Shown here: in pieces, positions 1-8,500 of the stretch | Layout of the letters: each line of letters begins with the position of its first letter | Numbering within the stretch: position 1 is the first letter of the stretch | Origin: Planctomycetes bacterium UBA1146 | GTDB taxonomy: Bacteria > Planctomycetota > UBA8108 > UBA1146 | Direction of reading: 5' to 3' | DNA: 18,162 nt | Assembly (NCBI GenBank): GCA_002311345.1 | Contig: DCAA01000006.1 | Span: 208,949-227,110 of the forward strand | The notes under the pieces: generated by a model | Databases searched by the model: none | What the model saw: the letters and a program-made list of their open reading frames with translations, nothing else | Told to the model about the DNA's origin: nothing | Position numbers and translations under genes: made by a program

Positions 1-1
1 C

Positions 2-2275
2 GCGGATGGTCGATTCTTGCTCGAGGGGATTCCCCCGGGATCGTACGAGATTCGCACCGAGGCGAAGGGGTTTGTCGATGGAAGATTGCGCGGTATCCAG
101 ATCGAATTCGATGAGATTCTTCCCGCCGAGGTGGTGCTCGAGGCCGGTGCCGTTATTCGCGGCATCGTTCGTAACGATGCAGGAGAGCCACTGAAGGATA
201 TCGATGTCTCCGCCCAGCGCAGTGGCCGTAATCGCCAGGGCCAGGGTGAGACCACCGTCACCGATGGCGACGGTAAGTTCATCTTCGATACGTTGACCGC
301 TGGCGACTACCGGGTCGCCTGCACCGGTGACGGCTGGCGCCGCTGGCGCGAGACGGTCAAGACCGGTGGTGAGGCGCTGGAAGTCACGATGGAAGTGGCG
401 CCGTTACTGACCGGCCGGGTTCTCGATGGGCGCGGCGAGGCGGTTTTCAGGGCGCGAGTTCAGATCGATCAGGGTTGGGGGGGTGATGCTGCCGTCACCG
501 ACAAGCAGGGACGTTTCCGTCTGTCGCTGGCGATCGGCGGTGATCGGATCGTCGTGCGAGCCCGAGGATTCGCCGAATTGCGCCAGCAGAGCGATCCCGA
601 GGGAGAGGATCTGGGCGATCTGATCCTCGCCGATGCCGAGTTGATCACTGGTTTCGCTCTGGCGCCCGATGGGACTGCTCTTTCCGGGGCGCGCGTCACG
701 GCCAACGAGCAACGTCAAGACGACAATAACAATAGTCGTCGCGGCGGGCCACGCCGCATGAACGCCACCGCCTGGTCCTCCTCTGATGGCAGTTATCGCC
801 TCGAGTTGCCCCAGCCCGGATTGCGCTGGCAAGTGAAGGCATCCTTTCCGTTGCTGCTCGAAAGTGAAGAGGTGGTGGTCCAGCCCATCGATGGACACGC
901 TGCGGAAGTTCATCTGATGCTGCGCTGGGGCGCCGAGGTCGGTGGTATCGTGATCGGAGATGGAAGCCCCGTGGAAGGGGCGACCGTGACGCTTTCTCGC
1001 GGCGGCAATCGTAACTCGCGCTGGCAAAACGGTGGCTGGAATCGCAACAGTCGAAGTGCCCGGACCGACGAGAATGGCAACTTCCTCATCCGGGGTCTGG
1101 AGGCCGCGACCTACAATCTTCGCGCCAGTGCCACCGGCTTCGGTGATGCCCGGATTCGGGAACTGGCACTGGGCGCAGATGAACAGCGTCGGCTGGAGGT
1201 GGTGTTGCAGCGGGAGGCGCGGCTCGAGGGGGTCGTCATCGACCAGTTCGGGGCTCCGATCGCTGCAGCCCAGGTTTCCGCTTCCGATTCTTCGGGGGCC
1301 TGGAGAAGGAGCAGCAGCGGTCCCGATGGATTTTTCGCCATCGATCGACTCGCCGCCGGTACGGTCGATGTCCGCGCCGATGCCACCGGGTTCATGCGTT
1401 ATCGACTCGATGATGTCAATCCGAGTCTGGGTCCGATCGAGATCGTGATGGATCAGAGTTTCGAGTTTCGCGGTTTCGTCGTCGATGCCGAGACCGGTGA
1501 TCCGATCTCACGGGCGCGCGTCCGCGTTGCACGTTCAAATTCGCGCAGCCGGGGCGACTCGGATCGAACCGGTGATGAGGGATTTTTCCGGATCGAGGAT
1601 CTGAGAGCCGCCGAGTACGACATCTCCGCTACCGCCGAGGGCTACATCTCGGCCCGGTTCAGCGCACCGATTCCTGGTCGCGATCCGGATGAGACGGTCG
1701 TCATCGAACTGGAACCAGGAGCACGCATCATCGTCGACGTGGTCGACCTCTCCGGGGTATCGGTGGAGGGCGCGACTCTGCGGGCCTACCGACTGGAAGA
1801 AGGTGCCCAGGCCGATGGTGACGGTCAGAACTCGTCCGGGCAGAGAGGACGTTCCAGAGCCGATGACAGCGCCACCACCAACCGAGATGGACGTGGAACC
1901 CTGGTCGGCCTCACCGATGGATTTTATCGTGTGACCATCGAGCATGCCGAGTACATCCCGGCTCAATCGGTCGCGGTGGTCAAGCGCATCGAAGGAAGCG
2001 CGCGCGTGCGAGTGGTGCTCGAGAAGGGCGCGACCGTTCGGGGCCGGGTGAGGGACTCGTCCGGAGAACTGCTCAGCAACGGGCGGGTCTATGCCCGTGG
2101 ACCGGTGACGAAACGTGCCAGGGTCGATGATTTCGGAGAGTATCTCATCCGGGGTCTGCCGGCCGGCAGTTACGAGGTCGAGTTCGACGCCTTCGAACAG
2201 GGGCCAGATGCGGAACCTCGCGGACAGATCACCCTCAGTGGTACCGAGGAGCGAGTGCTCGATCTACGTCCCTAG
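2..2275 (+). CDS. Carboxypeptidase-regulatory-like repeat protein, 5' truncated
   Basis: The reading frame is open from the window edge; the first codons read ADGRFLLEGIPPGSYEI, the middle of a repeat, so the true start lies upstream. The visible ~757 residues form one partial and about eight complete units of 75-110 residues. Each follows the pattern G-x-V-x-D-x-x-G-x-P...A-x-V, then (T/S)D-x-x-G-x-F, then L-x-x-G-x-Y, typical of the carboxypeptidase regulatory-like (prealbumin-like beta-sandwich) fold. Some repeats carry loops rich in Asn, Arg, Gly and Ser, for example after 'RVTANE' and 'VTLSRGG'. No enzymatic domain is visible. Such arrays are usually extracellular or envelope scaffolds; the signal peptide, if any, is outside the window. 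The gene ends with TAG and is followed by a 156-nt gap. Family assignment is firm, cellular role is not known. Confidence 0.85.
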   Translation, partial: ADGRFLLEGIPPGSYEIRTEAKGFVDGRLRGIQIEFDEILPAEVVLEAGAVIRGIVRNDAGEPLKDIDVSAQRSGRNRQGQGETTVTDGDGKFIFDTLTAGDYRVACTGDGWRRWRETVKTGGEALEVTMEVAPLLTGRVLDGRGEAVFRARVQIDQGWGGDAAVTDKQGRFRLSLAIGGDRIVVRARGFAELRQQSDPEGEDLGDLILADAELITGFALAPDGTALSGARVTANEQRQDDNNNSRRGGPRRMNATAWSSSDGSYRLELPQPGLRWQVKASFPLLLESEEVVVQPIDGHAAEVHLMLRWGAEVGGIVIGDGSPVEGATVTLSRGGNRNSRWQNGGWNRNSRSARTDENGNFLIRGLEAATYNLRASATGFGDARIRELALGADEQRRLEVVLQREARLEGVVIDQFGAPIAAAQVSASDSSGAWRRSSSGPDGFFAIDRLAAGTVDVRADATGFMRYRLDDVNPSLGPIEIVMDQSFEFRGFVVDAETGDPISRARVRVARSNSRSRGDSDRTGDEGFFRIEDLRAAEYDISATAEGYISARFSAPIPGRDPDETVVIELEPGARIIVDVVDLSGVSVEGATLRAYRLEEGAQADGDGQNSSGQRGRSRADDSATTNRDGRGTLVGLTDGFYRVTIEHAEYIPAQSVAVVKRIEGSARVRVVLEKGATVRGRVRDSSGELLSNGRVYARGPVTKRARVDDFGEYLIRGLPAGSYEVEFDAFEQGPDAEPRGQITLSGTEERVLDLRP

Positions 2276-2328
2276 CTCGATTCCGAATACAGGTCGCTGG
2301 AGGATACCTGGGTAGATGTAGCGGCAGA

Positions 2329-2356
2329 TTGGCATTCAAGCGCCAATTTGTATATC
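2329..2356 (+). promoter_or_regulatory. Candidate sigma70-type promoter with overlapping dyad
   Basis: TTGGCA (2329-2334, five of six matches to TTGACA) is followed after 16 nt by TATATC (2351-2356, four of six matches to TATAAT). It lies about 75 nt upstream of the TPR-protein start at 2432. An inverted repeat TTGGC-N8-GCCAA (2329-2346) covers the -35 box and could be an operator. This is seen in sequence only. Confidence 0.45.
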
Positions 2357-2431
2357 CTATCTGTGTCGAGGTCCGGAACCCCAACCCGCGCCGGGGGATC
2401 CCTCTGCCAAGACTTCCTGGAGGCAATGAAC

Positions 2432-4057
2432 ATGATCGAGAATGAATTTTCCCGGCCCCTGGCGAGCCCGCTCTTGAGGGTGGGAATCCCACGTTTCATC
2501 TGTGCTGCGCTGCTGTTCTCGGCAGTCGGCGCCCTTCATATGCTGCTCGGTAGTCAGGGTGCCACAGCGCTGGGACTGTCATCCCCACCGGAGCCAGTTG
2601 CAGCGGTCATCGACGAGGTTGTCGAAGACGAGCAGGAGCAGAAACTCGCCCAGGAGATCATCACTTCCGCCGCTCGCATCCCGAAGAATGTCCGTCAGCC
2701 CAAGGGAATGACGATTCGTGAAATCCAGGATCTCACCGACCAGACCCTCGGTAAGGGGGAACGTTACCTCGCCGAATTCGACAAAGGCACTCATCGGGAT
2801 GAGGTGATCGCGGTACTTTGCAAGCTCTACATCATGAACTCCAGTCGAACCTTCATCGACTCCAGTCGTCTCTACAAGGATCGCAATGGAATCGATCCAG
2901 ACCCGAAATGGGTCGAGGTGATGCGCAGGAATTACTTCGCGCGCATCATCAAACTACTCGATGAAGTGGTCACCAGAACTCCCGAGGGTGAAATGGTCGA
3001 CTGCAAGGTGAATCGCCTCAAGGCGGATACCTACTGGCATTCCCGGCAGTACGCCAAGGCGATTGCGATGTACAAACTGGTACTCAGCCAGTGTCCCGAC
3101 GTCGAAGAGCGTGACGTGATCAGTTGTGCGCTTCTCAACGCTCAGATCCGCGACCGTGATCACAGCGGAGCTCTTTCTACCGCGGATGCTTTCATCGACA
3201 ACCATGTCAATTCGGACCTGTTGCCCCATGTCCTGCATCTGCGCGGAAAGGCTCTGATGGAATCGGGGCGCATGGAGGATGCTCTGGTGTGGTGGAAATC
3301 GATCGAAGACGTGATTCATTCAGCGGCTACGGGGAATCCGGTGGTGCTCAATGGTGAACCGGTGCAGGTGAGCGCGAAATGTCGTCAGGACTTCCAGCGT
3401 TATCACGAGGAGATCAACTTCTCACTCGGCTTCATCTCGTTCGTGTTGGGTGACTACAGCGCTGCAGAGGCCAGTTTCCGTCAAGAGATGGAATTGCTGA
3501 AACAGCGTCAGGAAGATCAGAAGATCACCAATGTGGGACAGGTCTATATGACTCGTACCGAGAAGGTTTACGAGAGCCTCGTACGGCTTGCCGGCAATCG
3601 GGCTCCCGCTCTCGATCTCGGCGATGGCTGGATTGCCAATGTCTCGCTCGATCCGCTCCAGGAGCAGGGCAATGTGATCCTGCTACTTTTTGCTCCCTAC
3701 AACAACAATCGCTACATCTCGACATTGGAGAATTTACAGAAACTCTATACCGCCCACTGGGCCGATGGTCTCCGCGTCGCATGGATCGCGATTCCCAAGG
3801 GGAAGTCGGATCTGCCCGGACAGATGGGGAAACTCGCGACTGCTGCTTCAGGTTTGAGTCTCGCCTTCCCGGTCGGAATCGATCTCGATGCCGACTATCC
3901 CAGTTATCGGGACTACAACTGCGCCATCGGAGGGGGAACCATGGTGGCGATCAACCGTGAGGGGCAAGTGGTCTGGTACAAGATGGATCCCACTTTCCGC
4001 GATGATTCCATCATTTCCTTTGTCGTTCGCAGGTTGCTGGAATCGGATGAGCAGTAA
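2432..4057 (+). CDS. Membrane-anchored TPR protein with CxxC-less thioredoxin-like C-terminus
   Basis: I chose the ATG at 2432 because GGAGG (2419-2423) sits 8 nt upstream; the in-frame ATG at 2426 would leave only 2 nt. The product is 541 residues. Residues ~21-42 form a hydrophobic segment (signal anchor or signal peptide). Residues ~105-390 are helical with TPR-like units, such as those around 'ADTYWHSRQYAKAIAMYKLVL', 'LRGKALMESGRMEDALVWW' and 'SLGFISFVLGDYSAAEASF'. From about 391 the pattern is that of a TlpA/AhpC thioredoxin fold: 'APALDL', then 'VILLLFAPYNNN' where 'FWATWCxxC' would be, then 'AIGGGTMVAINREGQVVW', matching the cis-Pro/strand region. Both redox cysteines are missing, so thiol-disulfide activity is unlikely. 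A binding or scaffold role in the periplasm is an inference. It stands alone between two gaps of 156 and 89 nt. Confidence 0.75.
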   Translation: MIENEFSRPLASPLLRVGIPRFICAALLFSAVGALHMLLGSQGATALGLSSPPEPVAAVIDEVVEDEQEQKLAQEIITSAARIPKNVRQPKGMTIREIQDLTDQTLGKGERYLAEFDKGTHRDEVIAVLCKLYIMNSSRTFIDSSRLYKDRNGIDPDPKWVEVMRRNYFARIIKLLDEVVTRTPEGEMVDCKVNRLKADTYWHSRQYAKAIAMYKLVLSQCPDVEERDVISCALLNAQIRDRDHSGALSTADAFIDNHVNSDLLPHVLHLRGKALMESGRMEDALVWWKSIEDVIHSAATGNPVVLNGEPVQVSAKCRQDFQRYHEEINFSLGFISFVLGDYSAAEASFRQEMELLKQRQEDQKITNVGQVYMTRTEKVYESLVRLAGNRAPALDLGDGWIANVSLDPLQEQGNVILLLFAPYNNNRYISTLENLQKLYTAHWADGLRVAWIAIPKGKSDLPGQMGKLATAASGLSLAFPVGIDLDADYPSYRDYNCAIGGGTMVAINREGQVVWYKMDPTFRDDSIISFVVRRLLESDEQ

Positions 4058-4062
4058 GGGAA

Positions 4063-4091
4063 TTCTCTGGACCTTGTTGCGGGGGTATAAT
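4063..4091 (+). promoter_or_regulatory. Possible promoter with consensus -10 box
   Basis: A perfect TATAAT lies at 4086-4091, 55 nt upstream of the next start codon. The best -35 at 17-nt spacing is TTCTCT (4063-4068), only three of six matches. The -10 is good but the -35 is weak, so this could be chance. Confidence 0.3.
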
Positions 4092-4146
4092 CCAGGCGGT
4101 TCCGCTCATGGTTGTCTTCCTTGTGTCGGTCTGAACAGGAGTACGG

Positions 4147-5922
4147 ATGTCCCGTTCGCTGCGTTGCTGGCTACCCGTAATTCTGCTGGTGTTACTGATC
4201 CTGTCAGTCTACGCAGGAACTCCGCGCATGTTGATTTCACAGCTTCTGGCGAGTGCACCGACGACCGCGTCCCAGGAAGATCCTCTCACTGTCAATGAAC
4301 TGAAAAAGTTGGTCCAGCAGGCAGCGTTGTCGGGAGATGCCGCATCACTGGCGGAGGTGTTACGCACCATCGGCAAGATGCCTGGACGAGAGCCAGCAGC
4401 GGCGGTACTCAGTTCTGCCTCCTCCCTCTCCAGAGGACCCGATGATATCTACTGGTTCTTGCTCCAGGGAGTCGCCGGTTTCAAGGGCCCCGATGCCTTC
4501 ACCGAGATGGGGGAGTTCGTCGTCCGATACCGCTCGAAACCGATCTCCAGGGATCTGTTGAATTCTTTGCGCAAGTGCAAGTCGAAATACGTCAATCGAG
4601 TGATTCGTCGGGTTCTGGCCGACTGTCCTGCAGATATGCAACTGATGGCGGTGGATATCGCCGCCGAGGTGCCCGTGCGCAGGACCGTCGACATCCTGTT
4701 GCCAGTGCTGGCTCGAGAGAACCTCAAGGATCGCGGTGGCAAGAAGCCTGAAACCGCCTTGAAACTCGCCATCATCTCTGCTCTCGAGGCGTTGACCAAG
4801 CAAACCTTCGGCAACAGTCTCATCAACTGGCAAGGCTGGTGGGCCAACGCCAGAGAACAGGGATTGAAGGTGATACGAGACGAGGCCGATGATTACACCC
4901 CGACCACCGGTCTGGCCCGTCCACTCGATCCGGTTCGCGCCCGACAATTCCTTGGTCTCGAGCAGATGCCTGCCGGATCGGTACTGGTGATCAAGGGACC
5001 GACCGCTGCCAACGGAAACGATACCAACTTCGATCACATCGAGCACCTTCTCCAGCGCATCAGAATCCCCCATGAGGTGGTCGAGAAGGGCGAACTGGAG
5101 AACCCCTCCTTCCGACTCGACGGGGTCGCTGCCATCTTCGTCAACTGCACCCAGATTCACAAGTTCTGTCAAAGCCCAGGTCACACAGCCGGTGCCTATA
5201 CCGGCAAGCGCTTGCACAGATGCGAAGGTCCCGCTCCGCATGACACCGTTCAGTTCAAGATGAAGCAGGAGGCCATCGAGAAGCTGGTGAAGTTCGTCGA
5301 AAGAGGGGGATATCTGTTCACCGAGGACTGGGGCCTGGTGGAGATCCTGGAGATCGGTTTCAGCAAGTTTCTGCGCTCGGGAACCGCGCTGGAGGGGGGA
5401 GATGTTGGGGTCCGTCCGGAACGTGGAATGACCGCGCACCCGCTGTTGCGGGGAGTATTCGTTCCTCCCGTCGATATCTCGGCACTGCGTCGCAAGTACT
5501 ACGAAGATGAAGACGACGACGAGGATCTGGAAGAGTACGACCCTTCCGTCGAGGACGACCCGGGCGACGTCGATGTGGATCGGGGCAAGACGGCGGTCGG
5601 CGAGGGTGATGCGACATCCATCGAGGAGATCGGAGATCCCGACATCCGCCTCGTCCAGCATCGCTGGAAGATCGACAAGGAGAGTCCCGCTCTGGATATC
5701 CGGTCGAAAAAGGTACTGGTCCTCATCGATAGCCAGGAACTCGAGATCGCTTGCGGTGAAGGGGCGGTGGCGGTGACCTTTCCGCTGAAGAAGGGCAGAG
5801 TGGTTCACGTTCTGTCTCATTTCGGCAAGCAAACGAGTTCCGACAACGAGGCCACCATCGAGAACCTGCTCGTCAACTTCCTGCTTCAGGTCAGGATCCG
5901 TTCCACACCAAAGCGCCAGTGA
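4147..5922 (+). CDS. HEAT-like protein with glutamine-amidotransferase-like domain
   Basis: The ATG at 4147 is preceded by AGGAG (4137-4141) at 5 nt. The product is 591 residues. Residues ~7-22 are a strongly hydrophobic N-terminal segment (signal peptide or anchor). Residues ~50-240 are alpha-helical with HEAT-like repeats and end in 'WQGWWANAREQ', a W-x-x-WW motif I associate with planctomycete HEAT proteins. From ~278 ('SVLVIKGPTA') there is an alpha/beta domain resembling class I glutamine amidotransferase-like or DUF4159-type folds: 'LDGVAAIFVNCTQ', 'KLVKFVERGGYLFTEDW', and near the end 'GRVVHVLSHFGKQTSSDN'. No clear Cys-His-Glu triad is recognisable, so catalysis is doubtful. Residues ~450-480 form a very acidic insertion (runs of D and E) splitting this domain. 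The role is unknown; an exported or periplasmic location is inferred. Confidence 0.65.
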   Translation: MSRSLRCWLPVILLVLLILSVYAGTPRMLISQLLASAPTTASQEDPLTVNELKKLVQQAALSGDAASLAEVLRTIGKMPGREPAAAVLSSASSLSRGPDDIYWFLLQGVAGFKGPDAFTEMGEFVVRYRSKPISRDLLNSLRKCKSKYVNRVIRRVLADCPADMQLMAVDIAAEVPVRRTVDILLPVLARENLKDRGGKKPETALKLAIISALEALTKQTFGNSLINWQGWWANAREQGLKVIRDEADDYTPTTGLARPLDPVRARQFLGLEQMPAGSVLVIKGPTAANGNDTNFDHIEHLLQRIRIPHEVVEKGELENPSFRLDGVAAIFVNCTQIHKFCQSPGHTAGAYTGKRLHRCEGPAPHDTVQFKMKQEAIEKLVKFVERGGYLFTEDWGLVEILEIGFSKFLRSGTALEGGDVGVRPERGMTAHPLLRGVFVPPVDISALRRKYYEDEDDDEDLEEYDPSVEDDPGDVDVDRGKTAVGEGDATSIEEIGDPDIRLVQHRWKIDKESPALDIRSKKVLVLIDSQELEIACGEGAVAVTFPLKKGRVVHVLSHFGKQTSSDNEATIENLLVNFLLQVRIRSTPKRQ

Positions 5923-5927
5923 GTATT

Positions 5928-5956
5928 CGCTCGCGTTGACTCCTCGACGGCGAGCG
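5928..5956 (+). terminator. Stable hairpin after the HEAT/GATase-like gene, terminator-like without T-run
   Basis: CGCTCGC (5928-5934) pairs perfectly with GCGAGCG (5950-5956). The stem continues inward with GTTGA (5935-5939) against TCGAC (5944-5948), including one G-U pair and one bulged G, around a CTCC loop. It starts 6 nt after the stop codon. No T-run follows, so classical intrinsic termination is doubtful; it may protect the transcript's 3' end. Confidence 0.45.
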
Positions 5957-5964
5957 TCTACCGT
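5936..5964 (+). promoter_or_regulatory. Possible promoter for lptD-coaD
   Basis: TTGACT (5936-5941, five of six matches) is followed after 17 nt by TACCGT (5959-5964, three of six). The same TTGACT -35 box appears in the much better promoter at 13665. It overlaps the hairpin at 5928-5956. The weak -10 keeps confidence low. Confidence 0.3.
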
Positions 5965-6060
5965 GCCCGGGTTGCCGGGATTTCTCGCTGTCCGGGGGAA
6001 AACTCTCCGCTGTGGGTGAACCTATCGGGCCGATCCGGGTACACATCGCACCAGGGCGGG

Positions 6061-8487
6061 ATGAGATTCTTGATAATCCACTTCCATGCATATCGAGGCG
6101 CCCTGTTGCTGGTCTGGATGCTGGGTTTTCTTGCCGTTGCATCGCTCATTCCTACCACCGTCGAGGCCCAGGATAGCGTCCGAGGTCTATTCGGCACCGA
6201 CGAGGACTTTTCACTCTTCTATGATCGGCTCGAAGTCGACATCTCCTCTGAAAATGGAGCGCGTTCGCTGGTGGTGCTGGGAAACGTATTGCTCGAGGGT
6301 GAGGGATTTTCCCTCAGGGCCGATGCCATCGGGGTTTTCATCGACGGCGTGGATCCTGATAGCGGGCCGATCCATCCACGAGTGCTGGCCCTCGGAGAGG
6401 TGATATTGAATCGCGGTGATCAATCATTTCGCGCCGAGACCATCTTTCTGGAGGTCGATACTCGCCGGATGGTGCTCTCTGATGCACGCTTGCGAATCAC
6501 CCAGGAACTGATCGAACGACTCCGAGTACTTCCCTTCGATGATCCTCAGCGATCGCGCTTGATCGCCGAAGCGTGGGTTGCCGGTGTTTCCGATGTGAGG
6601 GTCGAGGGCCTTCCGCGGGCGCAGATCGGGGTCCAGGCAAGGCACCTGAGAGTCGAGGATTTCCGTGATTTCGAGGGAGAAGGGATCGTATTCACCACCG
6701 ACGAATTCTTCGATCCCCAATGGGCTCTGGTGGCCAAGAAAGGTAAGGCACGCGCGCGTAGGGAGGTTGATCAGAGAGCCGATGAGGATCTCCCCGGCGG
6801 CTACCTTCTGGATGTCGAAGATGCGCGGCTCGAAATCGGTGGGTTTCCGATCTTTCCGCTACCGAGCACCACCTGGGACAGTCGCTGGGGGCGTTCCTTC
6901 CCGTTACGGGATGTTCGGATCTCCAACTCTTCCCGATTTGGATCTCGCCTCGACACTTCCTGGAACGGTGATTTTCTGCTGCCGGCTCGCTTCGAGGACG
7001 AGTTCGATCTGACGCCACGGATCGATTCACTGTCCGATCGGGGTACCGGTTGGGGTCTCGATTTCGAACTGGGAAGAGATCCGCGTCGCTGGGCTGAGGA
7101 GCCTGACGGGAGACTGGAACTGTATGGCTATGGTTCTTACTGGGCGATCGAGGACGAGGCACTGACCGATAGTAGTGGAGATGCCATCGACGATCCCGAT
7201 CGATCCCGGGTCAGGGCATTTGTTCATGCCCGATTGGGTGCCGGTACCCTGATCGACGGCGAACTGGCGACCTCCAGTGATGCAGGTTTCATCGAGGAGT
7301 TCTTCCGTGCTGAATCGAGGGCGATGAAGGACCCGGAGAACTTCCTCTCGATTCGTCAGGCTTTTGGTGCTGATTATGCTGCAACTGCGATGACCCGTGT
7401 CCGGATGTCGGAGCATCTCAGCGTTACGGAGTTGAAACCCGAGTTCAGTTTTCGCGTGCTCGATGCCGAACTGACCGGTCCAGTTCGCTGGGATTCCGAT
7501 CTGGTGCTGTCCAATCTGAGGGTGCTGCCAGCCGAAGGACTTCCCGATCCGCAACTGGAGACTCGTAGAGCGGATGTCCGGACCGAATTCTCGCTTCCTT
7601 TCGGATTATCTCGCTGGGTGCGCTGGGTACCGCGTGCGGGGGTTCGCTGGACCAACTGGGTCTCGCCCGACTTCGATGGTGAGGAGAGAACTCAGTTTCA
7701 CGCCGGATTGCAGGCGGCGACCAGACTGTCTCGAGTCTTCGATGTTCGTAACAAGAAGTGGGACGTGGATGGCTTACGACACATCATCGACATCACCGCC
7801 GGTTACTCGAGCATCTTCGATAGTTCCCTTGCCGCCAGCGAAGTACCGATTCAGATCGATGATGTCGATGCCATCGATCTGTTCGATGAAGTGCATCTGT
7901 CGGTCGTGCAAAGATTGCAAACTCGTGCCCCGCGTACCGATCGGGAAAGGTTGCAGAGAATGGGTACTCGCACCATCGCCGAAGCACGTGTCGAGGCCTT
8001 CTACTATCCCAATGCCAGACGCGATCATGGAGGCGAGGATTGGGGCAACCTGCTCGCTGAACTGGTTCTTCACAGAGCGGATGGGTGGAGTCTGTTCGGT
8101 GAAGTGGTGCGCGATATCGGTGCTGGGGCTCATCTGGAACGAAATGGTGGATTGCGCTGGATCGATGTGGATTCCGGTTTGTTCGAGATCGCCTGGCGAG
8201 AGCGACCCGATACCCAGGAGACGCTGCTTGTCGGTGGACGGTGGAATGCCTCGCCACGATGGGACATGGGCCTCTTCGTCGAGTACGATGCCATCGAAGA
8301 GGAACCGGTCGGACACTGGTGGGAAGTAGGACGTAATTTCCGTACCTTCCGCATGATGTTCAGTCTCGATGTCGAGCGAGGAGCAACCGACGATACCACT
8401 TTCCGGATCGATATAGGATTGCCGGAAATGATGGGTGCTTTGAGGGGTTCACGGTTCGGTTCGACATATTCGGGTCGTTTCCGTTGA
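6061..8487 (+). CDS. lptD: LptD-like outer-membrane LPS assembly protein
   Basis: LptD inserts lipopolysaccharide into the outer leaflet of the outer membrane. I chose the ATG at 6061 because it begins a normal signal peptide (MRF..., hydrophobic core ~13-30, likely cleavage after VEA at ~36); a GTG at 6016 is in frame but has no ribosome site. The upstream ribosome site is weak. The product is 808 residues. Residues ~45-150 match an OstA/LptA-like beta-jellyroll ('LVVLGNVLLEGEGFSLRADAI', 'ALGEVILNRGDQSFRAETIFL'). The rest is beta-barrel-like with alternating strands. The segment at ~405, 'SDAGFIEEFFRAE' then 'DPENFLS', resembles the conserved 'D-F-x-x-E-Y-F' region of LptD-type barrels. I see no cysteine anywhere, unlike E. 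coli LptD. It overlaps no gene and is followed 13 nt later by coaD. Assignment to the LptD/OstA superfamily is fairly sure; LPS as substrate is inferred. Confidence 0.75.
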   Translation: MRFLIIHFHAYRGALLLVWMLGFLAVASLIPTTVEAQDSVRGLFGTDEDFSLFYDRLEVDISSENGARSLVVLGNVLLEGEGFSLRADAIGVFIDGVDPDSGPIHPRVLALGEVILNRGDQSFRAETIFLEVDTRRMVLSDARLRITQELIERLRVLPFDDPQRSRLIAEAWVAGVSDVRVEGLPRAQIGVQARHLRVEDFRDFEGEGIVFTTDEFFDPQWALVAKKGKARARREVDQRADEDLPGGYLLDVEDARLEIGGFPIFPLPSTTWDSRWGRSFPLRDVRISNSSRFGSRLDTSWNGDFLLPARFEDEFDLTPRIDSLSDRGTGWGLDFELGRDPRRWAEEPDGRLELYGYGSYWAIEDEALTDSSGDAIDDPDRSRVRAFVHARLGAGTLIDGELATSSDAGFIEEFFRAESRAMKDPENFLSIRQAFGADYAATAMTRVRMSEHLSVTELKPEFSFRVLDAELTGPVRWDSDLVLSNLRVLPAEGLPDPQLETRRADVRTEFSLPFGLSRWVRWVPRAGVRWTNWVSPDFDGEERTQFHAGLQAATRLSRVFDVRNKKWDVDGLRHIIDITAGYSSIFDSSLAASEVPIQIDDVDAIDLFDEVHLSVVQRLQTRAPRTDRERLQRMGTRTIAEARVEAFYYPNARRDHGGEDWGNLLAELVLHRADGWSLFGEVVRDIGAGAHLERNGGLRWIDVDSGLFEIAWRERPDTQETLLVGGRWNASPRWDMGLFVEYDAIEEEPVGHWWEVGRNFRTFRMMFSLDVERGATDDTTFRIDIGLPEMMGALRGSRFGSTYSGRFR

Positions 8488-8500
8488 AGAAGGAGGATCG

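Noticed and set aside
404..1027. 207-residue open frame on the minus strand
   Set aside because: It is antisense to the carboxypeptidase-regulatory-like repeats and its translation has no recognisable domain.
4360..5832. 490-residue open frame on the minus strand
   Set aside because: It lies wholly antisense to the HEAT/amidotransferase-like gene, which has a good start, ribosome site and recognisable domains. The antisense product shows no family resemblance; long antisense frames are common at this base composition.
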